A stretch of DNA of 64,000 nt from Saprospiraceae bacterium (GTDB taxonomy: Bacteria; Bacteroidota; Bacteroidia; Chitinophagales; Saprospiraceae). The DNA lies in contig JARGNR010000014.1 of NCBI GenBank assembly GCA_029212405.1, forward strand, positions 1-64,000, read 5' to 3'. Below, piece after piece: positions 36,822 through 45,842 of this stretch (position 1 is its first letter; each line of letters starts with the position of its first letter). The position numbers and the translations under genes were made by a program. A model generated the notes under the pieces. The model searched no databases. It was not told where the DNA came from and saw only the letters and a list, made by a program, of their open reading frames with translations.

Positions 36822-37892
36822 TCAATCTTCAAGACTTGGAATAATATAGTTACTGACCATTTCATCTGTGTAATTATGTGCATTTCTATTATTGTAATTT
36901 GTTGTTGTGATGACTAGGCTGATGTCTAGAGATGGAATAACCAATACTTTATTCCCTCCATTTCCTGACATGTAATAAGATGGATAAAGCACATCTTGTC
37001 CAAATTTCTTTAACCAGAGAAAATAGCCGTAATCGACTCCTTCATAAGCATTGACCTTTGGGGAGGTTGCTTTTTTAATCCAAGCTGAAGAAATAATTTG
37101 AGTGTTTTCCCATTTCCCATTATTTGCAAAAAGTTGAATTAGTTTTAGGAAGTCTCTACTTTTATATTCACTACCACCAGCAGTATTCAGAATATTTTGT
37201 GGAGTCTTATGGATGGTATAATCTGTAATATTTAGTGGTTTGAAGAGATGGTCTTCCATGAATTGCACAAGGTCACTTTTAATAGCATTTTGCAAAATGT
37301 CGGCAACAGCAGCAGCTTTTGCAAAAGCATAGGCAAAAACTCTTCCATAGGGTGCATTTTCTGGTCTGGGCCCAAAAGGATAAGATCGAACTGGAAGATC
37401 CAATAAAAACTTTGTCCAATCTTCAATAAAATACATTCGTTCTTCATGCCCCCTGGAGTGCCAATTACTATCGTCACATTCGAGGACCGATGACATTGTC
37501 AAAAGATCTTCAATTGTAATATCCTCTTTTCGCTTATCTGGATTAAGTATCGGTAATTTATGCTGTAAATACTTAAATATTTTGTCCTTTTCTGATTGTA
37601 CATACCCTTGATCAATGGCTATTCCTGTCAAAAAAGTAGCCATGGTTTTAGTAACAGACCTAGTATTATGTTTGGAATTAATATCATGTCCATTATAGTA
37701 TTTTTCGAACAGTAGACGGCCATTTTTTGCTACTAAAATACTTGTAATATTCTCGTATTTTCCAGATAAGACAAGACTATCAAGTAAATCTAAACGTGGA
37801 AATTTAGTTTGGTTGACGGTTGAAATATCAATTTGGGCAATCATACTTATTGATGTACACAATATAATTAACAAGGAAACAATCAATTTCAT
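36822..37892 (-). CDS. Secreted serine hydrolase of the beta-lactamase (class C/EstB) family
   Basis: A 356-residue protein with a signal peptide ending MIAQ. The nucleophile motif SxxK is S79-VT-K82 (RSVTKTMATF). The second element, usually YxN, is not clear: the region reads FAYAFAKAAA. The third, usually HxG or KTG, is GNGGNKVLVIP near residue 310, as in related esterases. ILVAKNGRLLFEKYY is a typical strand pair of the family. It probably acts in the periplasm as an esterase, peptidase or amidase on an unknown substrate. The AraC regulator gene lies 147 bases upstream on the same strand. Confidence 0.82.
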   Translation of the reverse strand: MKLIVSLLIILCTSISMIAQIDISTVNQTKFPRLDLLDSLVLSGKYENITSILVAKNGRLLFEKYYNGHDINSKHNTRSVTKTMATFLTGIAIDQGYVQSEKDKIFKYLQHKLPILNPDKRKEDITIEDLLTMSSVLECDDSNWHSRGHEERMYFIEDWTKFLLDLPVRSYPFGPRPENAPYGRVFAYAFAKAAAVADILQNAIKSDLVQFMEDHLFKPLNITDYTIHKTPQNILNTAGGSEYKSRDFLKLIQLFANNGKWENTQIISSAWIKKATSPKVNAYEGVDYGYFLWLKKFGQDVLYPSYYMSGNGGNKVLVIPSLDISLVITTTNYNNRNAHNYTDEMVSNYIIPSLED

Positions 37893-38039
37893 AGGAAGTG
37901 AGTTTAGTGTTTGTAAAAGCCAAAACTAAAGGTTTAGACAATCAAAAAATAGAATGAATTTAACATCTATGAAAAATTAAGTGAACTAGAAATAATAATT
38001 ACAAACTATATGGTATTGAATGTATTGTAGAACTAAAAA

Positions 38040-38843
38040 TTACTTGATTCGATTCCTATATTGTTTTGGGGTCATTCCTAGAAACAATTTAAAGGTTCGT
38101 GTAAAATGACTTTGATCTGAAAATCCGCACTCATAGGTAATATCTTGAAGGGATTGTTTAGGATTATGAATTAAGTTAATTGCTTTCTTAATTTTTTGCT
38201 GGCGAATATAGTTGCCTAGAGTAACAGAAAAATATTTTGGGATTGCCCTTGAGATGTGGCCCGGATGAACGCCTAATTGGTCAGATAGATATTGCAAACT
38301 TAAACGTTCATCCTCTTCTTTAATTAGCTCTTTTAAAGGCGCTATCCACAACGGTACTTTTTCATTTTTTAAAGAATGAGAGCCATCTAGGTGTTCGCAT
38401 ATTTCATAAAGTAATACCTCTATTGAAACTTCAGATAAATGATCTTGAAATTTGAATTCAGCATACAGTTTGGCTAAAAGGTGATGAATTTTAGGGTTTT
38501 CTATGATTTGTGTGCCTTCCCATAAATCTATATTTAGCTTTTTGTCTACAAACCATTTCCTTTCAAATTCAATATGAAAACCTCGGGTCTCTATCGATTC
38601 CTTAGTATTGTAATGTGCTTCTTGCCAATTGTGGAATAGTAAGGTGCCAGAAGGGCACTGTCTTTTTTGTTGGGTATTAAAATCTCCTACGTTTCCTTCT
38701 AAAACATACATGAAATATGGATTTTCGTGGTAGTGCCAATCTGTAGCCGGCATACAATAATCATACTCAGAAAGAAATATAGAGCCATAGTTTTCTTCCT
38801 TTTTCATAGAACCATAGTATTCTCCTTTTGCAGATATTTTCAT
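38040..38843 (-). CDS. AraC-family transcriptional regulator
   Basis: A 267-residue regulator. The N-terminal half is a cupin-like sensing domain (HYHENPYFMYVLEGN near residues 37-51). The C-terminal 100 residues are a double helix-turn-helix: LSDQLGVHPGHISRAIPKYF and, near the end, the diagnostic ITYECGFSDQSHFTRTFKLF, quoted in part (YECGFSDQSHFTRTF), then GMTPKQYRN. Similar proteins control stress or nutrient genes. The nearest same-strand gene downstream is the secreted serine hydrolase, a possible target. Confidence 0.9.
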   Translation of the reverse strand: MKISAKGEYYGSMKKEENYGSIFLSEYDYCMPATDWHYHENPYFMYVLEGNVGDFNTQQKRQCPSGTLLFHNWQEAHYNTKESIETRGFHIEFERKWFVDKKLNIDLWEGTQIIENPKIHHLLAKLYAEFKFQDHLSEVSIEVLLYEICEHLDGSHSLKNEKVPLWIAPLKELIKEEDERLSLQYLSDQLGVHPGHISRAIPKYFSVTLGNYIRQQKIKKAINLIHNPKQSLQDITYECGFSDQSHFTRTFKLFLGMTPKQYRNRIK

Positions 38844-39317
38844 AGGGTGTTATATTTGTTTATTGCGATCAAACGAAAATTCTCTCAATTTATAAAAATT
38901 AAGAAAAAAGTAGACAAGACCTCAATTCAAGGCTTGTGTTTTAAGTCTTGACTTTGACGTCCAGTAGTAGAAAGAGAGCAAGTTTATTGATAAAGTTGTT
39001 CAGCCGATAATAAATCACCCAATGAATGGAGATCGATTTTTGTTGGAATAAGTGTTATTGTGTTTTTTGCAATCGGAGCGTTTTATAAAAACATATACAT
39101 CTTGAATTTATGTGTGCATTTTTTCTTTTCATTCATTCTTTAGCCATCATCCTCCAAACATGTTTTTTTTTAATCTTTTAATTTTAAAAGCTCAATTGAC
39201 TTTCCTTTATATAGTTTCAATTTTCAACTTGTTTTTTGTTTAACCTTCTATTTGTACCTTTAATTGTTAAATGACATAGTGAATTCAATTAATTGTCTAC
39301 ATGAATTGAAATGAAAA
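38844..39317. other. Long AT-rich divergent intergenic region
   Basis: This region lies between the AraC gene (minus) and the AlkB-like gene (plus). It contains several T-tracts, for example around 39161-39170, and a dyad CTTTTAA-TT-TTAAAAG at 39175-39190. Near its right end TTG (39229-39231) and TACCTTTA (39255-39262) could be a weak plus-strand promoter. No reading frame is convincing. The length and the T-tracts suggest regulatory DNA, but the evidence is thin. Confidence 0.5.
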
Positions 39318-39830
39318 ATGGAAGGAATTACCTACATAGAAAATTTTATAAACCATCATACTGAACTGTTTGATCGATTAAAAAATACAGTGAATTGGGA
39401 CACCAGAATGGCCTCTCGTAAAACAGCCAGTTATGGAAAAGCATATGATTATTCACAAATTAGCTACCCGTTTAAGGAGTTCAATGAAGATTTAGCACAA
39501 CTGGTTGAAGCAATTGGGAAAACCTTGGATTTTACTCCTAATAATTGTTTGATAAACTACTACTTGGATGGAAAATCTAAAATGGGCTATCATTCAGATC
39601 AAACGGATATTTTATTTGAAGGAACAGGGGTTGCTATTATTTCTATCGGTGAAACTAGGACGTTACGATTTCGTAATATATTGGATAAAGAGATAAAAGT
39701 AGACTATCCGTTACCATCAGGGTCACTGATCTATATGACCAATGCTGTTCAAGAAAAATGGCAACATGCTATACCTAGGTCGGTTACAGAAAATGGCAGG
39801 ATGAGTTTGACCTTTAGAAAAATGAAATAG
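39318..39830 (+). CDS. AlkB-like 2-oxoglutarate/Fe(II)-dependent dioxygenase
   Basis: A 170-residue, single-domain protein of the AlkB family, which oxidatively removes alkyl groups from DNA or RNA bases. The metal ligands are H92 and D94 (MGYHSDQTD) and H150 (KWQHAIPR). The 2-oxoglutarate-binding arginines are R161 and R167 (GRMSLTFRKM). The substrate lid NCLINYYLDG (about 76-85) is typical. It is smaller than E. coli AlkB, but comparable short forms exist. It lies 24 bases before the DUF1028 gene, so the two may share a transcript despite having unrelated roles. Confidence 0.9.
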   Translation: MEGITYIENFINHHTELFDRLKNTVNWDTRMASRKTASYGKAYDYSQISYPFKEFNEDLAQLVEAIGKTLDFTPNNCLINYYLDGKSKMGYHSDQTDILFEGTGVAIISIGETRTLRFRNILDKEIKVDYPLPSGSLIYMTNAVQEKWQHAIPRSVTENGRMSLTFRKMK

Positions 39831-39854
39831 AAAGGAATAAAAATTTTATTACAA

Positions 39855-40862
39855 ATGAATCAGATAGTAAGAGTAACTTTTACAATTGGAATTTTCTTGA
39901 TGTATACTTTAACTGTGGGAGCTCAGGACACATTCTCTATAGTAGCAATGGATCCAGAAACAGGTGAAGTTGGCAGTGCAGGAGCCTCTTGTGTGGATTT
40001 ATCAAGTTTCCCAGGTTTGGCGGATCATTTTTTAGGAGAACTTTTTCCTGGACTTGGGGCTATTAATACTCAAGCTTGGTACAACCCAACAAATCAAATA
40101 AATGCAAGAAATCGTATGAATGCTGGAGATTCTCCAGATGAAATTATTAATTGGTTGATCGATAATGATATCAGCGGGCAACCAGATTTGCGACAATATG
40201 GAATCGTAGCCAACGTAAATGGAATGGTAGAGTCTGCAGCGCATACTGGAAGTTCAACCGATAATTATAAAAATCATATTACTGGGTCAAATTATTCTAT
40301 CCAAGGAAATATACTTTTAGGGCAACAAGTACTTGACTCCATGGAATCAAGATTTTTGAATGCTGATGGAGATTTAGCTTGTAAATTAATGGCGGCTTTG
40401 CAAGGTGCCAATATGGTTGGAGCGGATTCTAGATGTACTTCGAATGCGACGTCATCTTTATTTGCTTTTATTAAAGTTGCTCAATCTGAAGATACATTTG
40501 GTGATCCTTCATTTGTTCAATCCGTGAGGACGTCTGATGGAGATGGTATAGAGCCAATCGATTCGTTACAAACATTATTTAATGCAGTAAAAGATTGTAA
40601 TCCATTCACTCAAGTAATTGAAATCAAAGAGACAAACCCAATTTTAGTCTATCCAAATCCCTCATTAAATTTTCTACAAGTTGAATGTAATAGTCAGGAT
40701 GTTTTCACTATCGAAATTGTCAATACAGCAGGGATATCAATTTATAAAAGTCAATTGGATAAAGCGCATGAGATCGATACTTCCCATTTTGCAAAAGGAG
40801 TGTATTTGATTCGAATTTATAATGCCGAAAAGAGTTACGTTGAAAGAATAATCAAGAGTTAA
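39855..40862 (+). CDS. DUF1028 protein with T9SS C-terminal sorting domain
   Basis: A 335-residue secreted protein. A signal peptide ends VGAQ. Residues about 25-255 are the DUF1028 domain, an Ntn-hydrolase-like fold whose catalytic residue is normally exposed after processing; DTFSIVAMDPETGEVGSAGAS, quoted in part (FSIVAMDPETGEVGSA), is its opening, and PDLRQYGIV is conserved. The last 75 residues form a type A T9SS signal (YPNPSLNFLQVE ... GVYLIRI), so the protein is exported to the cell surface or medium. DUF1028 has no settled function; an amidohydrolase-type reaction is suggested by the fold. Confidence 0.85.
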   Translation: MNQIVRVTFTIGIFLMYTLTVGAQDTFSIVAMDPETGEVGSAGASCVDLSSFPGLADHFLGELFPGLGAINTQAWYNPTNQINARNRMNAGDSPDEIINWLIDNDISGQPDLRQYGIVANVNGMVESAAHTGSSTDNYKNHITGSNYSIQGNILLGQQVLDSMESRFLNADGDLACKLMAALQGANMVGADSRCTSNATSSLFAFIKVAQSEDTFGDPSFVQSVRTSDGDGIEPIDSLQTLFNAVKDCNPFTQVIEIKETNPILVYPNPSLNFLQVECNSQDVFTIEIVNTAGISIYKSQLDKAHEIDTSHFAKGVYLIRIYNAEKSYVERIIKS

Positions 40863-41001
40863 GATCTAATATTGGAGGGGCTGATCGTTTGCAAAGTAAT
40901 AAACTTGTGCATGCAGATAGTATCTATATCCCAATGGCATTACGAATGGAGTAGGTTTTACTATTTTTAACCGTAGAGTTTAGTTTTTAAAAATAGCAAC
41001 T

Positions 41002-41538
41002 ATGAAAAAGATAGTTTATTATGTAGCATCGTCCATCGATGGGTTTATTTCTGGAGAAAAAGACGATATCAGTGGATTTGTAGCACAAGGCAATGGAGTT
41101 GAAAAATACTTAGAAGACTTAAAGTCTTATGAAACTGTGATCATGGGACGAAACACCTATGAATTTGGATATAGGTATGGATTAGTCGCAGGAAAACTGG
41201 CTTATCCTCACATGGAGCATTTTATTTTTTCAAAAACTATTTCATTTGAACAGAAGGATGAGAATTTGCATGTAGTCAGAGACTTTCATTTGAGTGAAAT
41301 AAAAAAGATAAAAGCCAAAGCTACAACAGATATCTATTTGTGTGGAGGAGGGGCATTTGCCGGGTGGTTACTGGATAATGAGCTGATTGATGAATTGAAA
41401 CTTAAGGTCAATCCATTCATTCAAGGAAAGGGAGTCAAACTCTTTGGAGACTCAACTAAAGTTTATCAATTAAACCTCATATCCACGAAAGAATACGACG
41501 AAGGATTATTGATAAACTCCTATAAAATAATCTATTAA
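41002..41538 (+). CDS. RibD C-terminal / dihydrofolate-reductase-family protein
   Basis: A 178-residue cytosolic protein with the DHFR-like fold of the RibD C-terminal domain. The start IVYYVASSIDGFISG (about 4-18), GRNTYEFG (about 50-57) and DIYLCGGGAFAGWLL with its glycine-rich nucleotide loop are typical. Free-standing members are NADPH-dependent reductases of unknown substrate and are not usually part of riboflavin synthesis. No riboflavin gene is nearby. Confidence 0.87.
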   Translation: MKKIVYYVASSIDGFISGEKDDISGFVAQGNGVEKYLEDLKSYETVIMGRNTYEFGYRYGLVAGKLAYPHMEHFIFSKTISFEQKDENLHVVRDFHLSEIKKIKAKATTDIYLCGGGAFAGWLLDNELIDELKLKVNPFIQGKGVKLFGDSTKVYQLNLISTKEYDEGLLINSYKIIY

Positions 41539-41836
41539 AAAAGATCTTCATAGCAAACATATTGCTGGTTATAGAATATGAATGTAGATAAAGCAAACAT
41601 ATACATTGGACTATAATCATGAAGATACTCACCCTCCACATAAATGGGATGAAGGTCATTAGGAAGGATGAAAATTTGGTCGCTCATTTATATATTTTAA
41701 GATTCATAGTAAACAAGTCGCAATTAGAAATATAGACTTAAAATACTTTTTTATAAAAAAGATCCTAGAGGGTGTCACATTTCTTTCATTCATTCAATAG
41801 TATACATATAACGCGTTTTGTTTTTGTAATTCTAAA

Positions 41837-42889
41837 ATGAAAAAAATGATAAAAAATAATTGGAAATATATATACCTCTGTTTCTTGGGACTTTGTCTAG
41901 TAGCGCTTTCATGTTCAGATGAAGATTCAGATAATACAGAGATGGAAATTATGTACGATTGCCCTGACTTAGAGTTGGATTATGGAGATACATGTGAAAT
42001 TGATTCATCTTTTGGGATCGTGAATCAAGACTGTGAATGTATCATTAACGCACCCGTTTTTGATTGTCCAAACCTACAAGCAAATGTCGGGGATTCATGT
42101 ATGTTGGGATCTGGTGTTGGGATTATTGATACCAATTGTGTATGTAATACTGGAAATCAGGTATGGGATTGCATAAATTTGCAGCAAAATATTGGAGATT
42201 CGTGTACCACAGCTGCAGGTTTCGGAATACTAGATGAAAATTGTGAGTGTGATGTGACAGGGAACATTTGGGACTGCCCAGACCTACAATTGAATTTTGG
42301 CTATGATTGTATTTTACCCGATTCTACGGTTGGATTTGTGAATATGGAATGCGAATGTGAATCGTATTCAAATAATTATGATTGTCCTGATTTGATGGTC
42401 AACTTTGGTGACAATTGTCAGACGGCTACAGGTCCAGGAACAATTAACCAAGACTGTGAATGTGAGCCATCAACCTCAATATGGGATTGTCCAGATATTT
42501 TTCAAAATTATGGAGATTCCTGTGTGACCAGTGTGGGATATGGTTTCATCGATGACAACTGTGAATGTGATGTAACTGCATTTTTTTGGGATTGTCCAGA
42601 CTTGCAACAAAATATTGGGGATAATTGTCAGACGGCTACTGGTCCTGGAGTAATCAATCAAGATTGTGAATGTGAATCTACCATGTGGGACTGCCCAGAT
42701 TTACAATTGAATTTTGATAATGATTGTATTTTGCCAGATTCTACCTATGGATTTGTGAATTTGAACTGTGTTTGTACACCCTATGGTAGTATATTTGACT
42801 GTCCAGATTTACAATTGAATATTTCGGATACGTGTGTAATTAATAATGTATTTGGAATTGTCAATGATGATTGTGAATGTGAAGATTAA
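41837..42889 (+). CDS. Lipoprotein with nine cysteine-rich repeats
   Basis: A 350-residue lipoprotein; LVALSC gives a lipidated Cys near residue 26. The rest is nine tandem units of about 33-36 residues following the pattern DCPDLQ-N-GD-C...G-(I/F)-(V/I)-N-(x)-CEC, each with four cysteines. Tryptophan, tyrosine or phenylalanine precedes the first Cys of every unit. Such units occur in large adhesin-like proteins of Bacteroidota, probably as small disulfide-knotted modules. The repeats differ enough from one another to exclude very recent duplication, although units 5 and 7, and 4 and 8, are close. It lies directly before the ECF sigma gene, separated by a hairpin. Confidence 0.78.
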   Translation: MKKMIKNNWKYIYLCFLGLCLVALSCSDEDSDNTEMEIMYDCPDLELDYGDTCEIDSSFGIVNQDCECIINAPVFDCPNLQANVGDSCMLGSGVGIIDTNCVCNTGNQVWDCINLQQNIGDSCTTAAGFGILDENCECDVTGNIWDCPDLQLNFGYDCILPDSTVGFVNMECECESYSNNYDCPDLMVNFGDNCQTATGPGTINQDCECEPSTSIWDCPDIFQNYGDSCVTSVGYGFIDDNCECDVTAFFWDCPDLQQNIGDNCQTATGPGVINQDCECESTMWDCPDLQLNFDNDCILPDSTYGFVNLNCVCTPYGSIFDCPDLQLNISDTCVINNVFGIVNDDCECED

Positions 42890-42897
42890 ATAAATGG

Positions 42898-42926
42898 GCA
42901 GGTGCATGAATCATAAATGCACCTGC
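42898..42926 (+). terminator. Perfect 10-bp hairpin before the ECF sigma gene
   Basis: GCAGGTGCAT (42898-42907) and ATGCACCTGC (42917-42926) are perfectly complementary around a 9-base loop and are followed by CTTTT or so. The structure begins 9 bases after the lipoprotein stop and ends 8 bases before the sigma ATG at 42935. It is probably a (partial) terminator of the lipoprotein transcript. Confidence 0.7.
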
Positions 42927-42934
42927 TAACTTTT

Positions 42935-43474
42935 ATGCAAGTACGTAAAGATATCATACAAAAGTGCAAGGCGTTTGATCCAAAAGCGCAAAAAGAAATG
43001 TACGACACCTTGCTGCCCTACCTCAATAGTGTATGTAGGAGATATCTATATAATTCGAGTAATCGAAGCGATGCCCTTCAAGAGTCTTTTATCAAAATTT
43101 TTACAAAAATTGATCAATTTGATATAAATAAAGGATCGTTTAAATCATGGTCTACAAAGATTACTATTAATAGTTGCTTGCAATATGGTCAGAAAGCATC
43201 TTCTCGAAATGAAATAGAATTAAGTGTGGCTGAATATCAGATTCCAATAAGCCCAGAGATTATTGCAAGACTATCGAATGAAGAAGTCCTTTTTGTGTTG
43301 TCCAAAATGCCAACAGATTATCTTCAAGTGTTCAATTTATATATTATTGATGGGTTTTCACATACTGAAATTGCTGAGATGCTGAACATCAAATCTTCAT
43401 TGAGTAGAAAGCGTCTAGCAAGAGCTAGAGATTGGATTTCGCATAAAACTGAACTAAAAACAATGATCGGCTAA
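42935..43474 (+). CDS. ECF-type RNA polymerase sigma factor
   Basis: A 179-residue extracytoplasmic-function sigma factor. Region 2 includes CRRYLYNSSNRSDALQESFIKIF (quoted in part: SDALQESFIKIF) and region 4 has FNLYIIDGFSHTEIAEMLNI with the DNA-recognition helix SSLSRKRLARARDW. I choose the ATG at 42935 (MQVRKDIIQK), because the in-frame ATG at 42917 is part of the right arm of a hairpin. It is 31 bases before the next gene, which encodes a membrane protein with a cytoplasmic head, the usual place for an anti-sigma factor. Confidence 0.88.
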   Translation: MQVRKDIIQKCKAFDPKAQKEMYDTLLPYLNSVCRRYLYNSSNRSDALQESFIKIFTKIDQFDINKGSFKSWSTKITINSCLQYGQKASSRNEIELSVAEYQIPISPEIIARLSNEEVLFVLSKMPTDYLQVFNLYIIDGFSHTEIAEMLNIKSSLSRKRLARARDWISHKTELKTMIG

Positions 43475-43505
43475 AAATTAATAAATGAGGTAAATTTTAC
43501 AACGG

Positions 43506-45014
43506 ATGGAATGGTTTGAAAAAGAATATAAAAGGCGGTTTGAAAATGAATCTACCCACGAAGGGATAGAATCCAATCTTCTTTGGGATAAGATAGCAGA
43601 ATCCATCCCTCAAAAGAGCCCAAAGAAAAGAATTCAATCCTGGAAGGGGTTGTTGTTTTTCGGCTTATTTTTCATGGGAGCAACAATTCTATTTTTAAAT
43701 TCACCTTTTCCAAGTTCAACTTCAAACCCGAAACAACAAGCTAATGCTGAACATCAAACACCGGAAAATTTAACTAGCTTTAATAATGTAGCAAGTGATT
43801 CTCCAATGACCATTGCTGACAAAAAACAAGAAAATAATAGGGCTAATAATAGGAGTGAAGCAGCACAGGAAAGTAAGCAGGAAGAAAATAAACCAGATAA
43901 AAAAGAAATCTATTCGAAAGATAAAAGGGTAAGTCAGTCACCACAAGTAAAGCGCATTGAAAAAGAAGGGAATGTCCAGTCCAAGCGTAAATTGAAAGAA
44001 AGTGATGAACGGTTGCCGACAGAACACATAAATGATTCAAATGAGCAAAAGGGTAATACCAATTCTAACAGCTCTCTTTCATCATCATCTTCTACTACTA
44101 CTACTTCTTCTTTCAACAACAAAAGTATAATTACTAAGGGCACACAAAAGTCATTGAAAAAGGCGATAGAAAGTGATTTGGATGAAAAAAATGGCCTGGA
44201 AAAAACCATTGAATCAGAAGAAATTGATAGTCGAATAAGAGGACTCGTCGACGATATACCTATGCTTAATTTTATTCATACTAAAGAATTAACTCATCAA
44301 GAAGGGATTTCTATCTCACCGCAAACACCTCGTGTTGACATCATTCAACATTCATCAAATCCATGGACGGTCCAGTTGAATACAGGAGCAAATTTTTTGG
44401 ACTTAAGATATCAGAATGTTTCCAGTACGGAGCAATTTGCATCTGATGCCAATGCGGCTATCGGAGCATTACAAATTGGGAACACAACAGAATTGCTCTT
44501 AGACCATCAGCTTAATGATTCTTGGTCGATTGCATCTGGGGTATCATGGAATGCATATGAACATAAGCTCCATGCTGTTCTGACTTGGGATTCGACAGCA
44601 TTAGATGAATTTGAAAAGTTGAGAAATGCAAAATATACCAGAACAGTTATTCATCATAACAAATTAAATACACTAACCATTCCTCTTCAAATCACCTACT
44701 CGACATACCTATCGAGAAAATGGGCAATGGGTACCTCTTTTGGAGGAACATATTCTTTAGTTCGGTCACAACGGGGAAAGATTTTGGGCAGTACGAATGG
44801 ATTTTTGTTGTATTCTGACTCAGAAAACAGGCAATTTACAGATTTCATAAGTTTGAGGATCCAGCCTATGCTTAGATACATAATGAATGATCATTTTGCA
44901 CTTCAATTGAATGCTGGAGTTTCATTTCAGAAACATGGATTAGCAAACATTCAAAATCTAAATCAATCTTCTAAAATATATTCCATAGGTCTGGGTTTGA
45001 GATATACGCTTTAA
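43506..45014 (+). CDS. Protein with cytoplasmic head, inner-membrane helix, long linker and beta-barrel tail
   Basis: A 502-residue protein without a cleavable signal. Residues 1-45 are charged and cytoplasmic-like, a single transmembrane helix spans about 48-66, and residues 70-250 are a disordered Lys/Glu/Asn/Ser-rich linker with a run of Ser and Thr near 195-205. From about 285 the chain becomes amphipathic strands (WTVQLNTGANFLDL, WAMGTSFGGTYSLV, IYSIGLGLRYTL) like an outer-membrane barrel. This would connect cytoplasm and outer membrane in one chain. Its place 31 bases after an ECF sigma gene makes it a candidate sigma regulator. Function is inference only. Confidence 0.65.
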   Translation: MEWFEKEYKRRFENESTHEGIESNLLWDKIAESIPQKSPKKRIQSWKGLLFFGLFFMGATILFLNSPFPSSTSNPKQQANAEHQTPENLTSFNNVASDSPMTIADKKQENNRANNRSEAAQESKQEENKPDKKEIYSKDKRVSQSPQVKRIEKEGNVQSKRKLKESDERLPTEHINDSNEQKGNTNSNSSLSSSSSTTTTSSFNNKSIITKGTQKSLKKAIESDLDEKNGLEKTIESEEIDSRIRGLVDDIPMLNFIHTKELTHQEGISISPQTPRVDIIQHSSNPWTVQLNTGANFLDLRYQNVSSTEQFASDANAAIGALQIGNTTELLLDHQLNDSWSIASGVSWNAYEHKLHAVLTWDSTALDEFEKLRNAKYTRTVIHHNKLNTLTIPLQITYSTYLSRKWAMGTSFGGTYSLVRSQRGKILGSTNGFLLYSDSENRQFTDFISLRIQPMLRYIMNDHFALQLNAGVSFQKHGLANIQNLNQSSKIYSIGLGLRYTL

Positions 45015-45029
45015 AAATTTAGTAAAACT

Positions 45030-45842
45030 TTATTTTTTGAGGGCAGCCTTACTGAAAATGTAGGGAGGGATATCAGGATCAAATTGAATATCGATCAACA
45101 CAAAATCAGTTCCTTTTCCTGACTTGAGCATGTCTTTGAAGTTAATTTTTTTGGGATACCATCGACCTTGAATTTGGATGATATCAGACATAGTTGTTTT
45201 TTTGAGGAGTTGACCACTTTTAGCAAATAATTCTTCTTTTAGCGGAACAAATCGTTCTTGGTCAATCCACATTTTTCGTTGATGATATGTGACATCATCC
45301 ACTTTTGCTACCAAGTCTAAAATCCAAGTGTTTCTATCATTGATCATTTCTGTACCCAATATTTTTGCATCGTACATATCCAGCAGCTCTCGATCTTCCA
45401 TCATATCTTCATAGGATAAGTCTGAGCCCATTACGGATTGTTTGAGCATATGCCCTGAGAGTTGTATGATACGATCTGTGTCAGGGGAATAGATCCACAA
45501 CTTGTCCTTCAGTTTAAGCATTTTTGTACCCTTCTCTTTAGCCGGTGAAAGATATTCAGAAAACGACTCTTTATCTCCACGGGCATACCCTTTTGATCGG
45601 ACTGTCCTATTTTTTCGTTTGCCATAAATCATCATATCCATGGTAGATATGCGGGTGTCAGATGTCATATTTTTATCTACCTTTTCAATAATGGTTTTTG
45701 GACTAATCTGATCTTGCTGGATGGAGGGGTTCTGATTCGAATTGGAGTTGATTTCTATATTCTTGAATGAATAAGTGGAAACAAACAACAGTGCAGCCAA
45801 AAGGATGTAGGTTACGTATTTCATTTTTATATTTTGGTTCAT
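45030..45842 (-). CDS. LolA-like outer-membrane lipoprotein-sorting protein
   Basis: A 270-residue periplasmic protein; the signal peptide probably begins at MKYVTYILL (residue 7). The mature part is the LolA-like half-barrel (PF17131-type) with KGYARGDKESFSEYLSP, LWIYSPDTDRIIQLSG and the characteristic VMGSDLSYEDM (about 131-141). Such proteins carry lipids or lipoproteins through the periplasm. Its start codon overlaps the stop of the upstream ABC permease gene by four bases, so translation is coupled. It is the last gene of the seven-gene operon. Confidence 0.85.
   Translation of the reverse strand: MNQNIKMKYVTYILLAALLFVSTYSFKNIEINSNSNQNPSIQQDQISPKTIIEKVDKNMTSDTRISTMDMMIYGKRKNRTVRSKGYARGDKESFSEYLSPAKEKGTKMLKLKDKLWIYSPDTDRIIQLSGHMLKQSVMGSDLSYEDMMEDRELLDMYDAKILGTEMINDRNTWILDLVAKVDDVTYHQRKMWIDQERFVPLKEELFAKSGQLLKKTTMSDIIQIQGRWYPKKINFKDMLKSGKGTDFVLIDIQFDPDIPPYIFSKAALKK

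Noticed and set aside
37895-37905. AAGTGAGTTT resembling the motif in the two LytTR-system promoters
   Set aside because: A single approximate match with no surrounding similarity.
38915-38950. CAAGAC...GTCTTG inverted repeat upstream of the AraC gene
   Set aside because: Only six bases with a 24-base loop; not distinguishable from chance in AT-rich DNA.
41990-42889. Regular repeats that might suggest a CRISPR array or satellite DNA
   Set aside because: They are coding repeats with protein-level conservation and variable DNA; spacing and unit length do not fit CRISPR.
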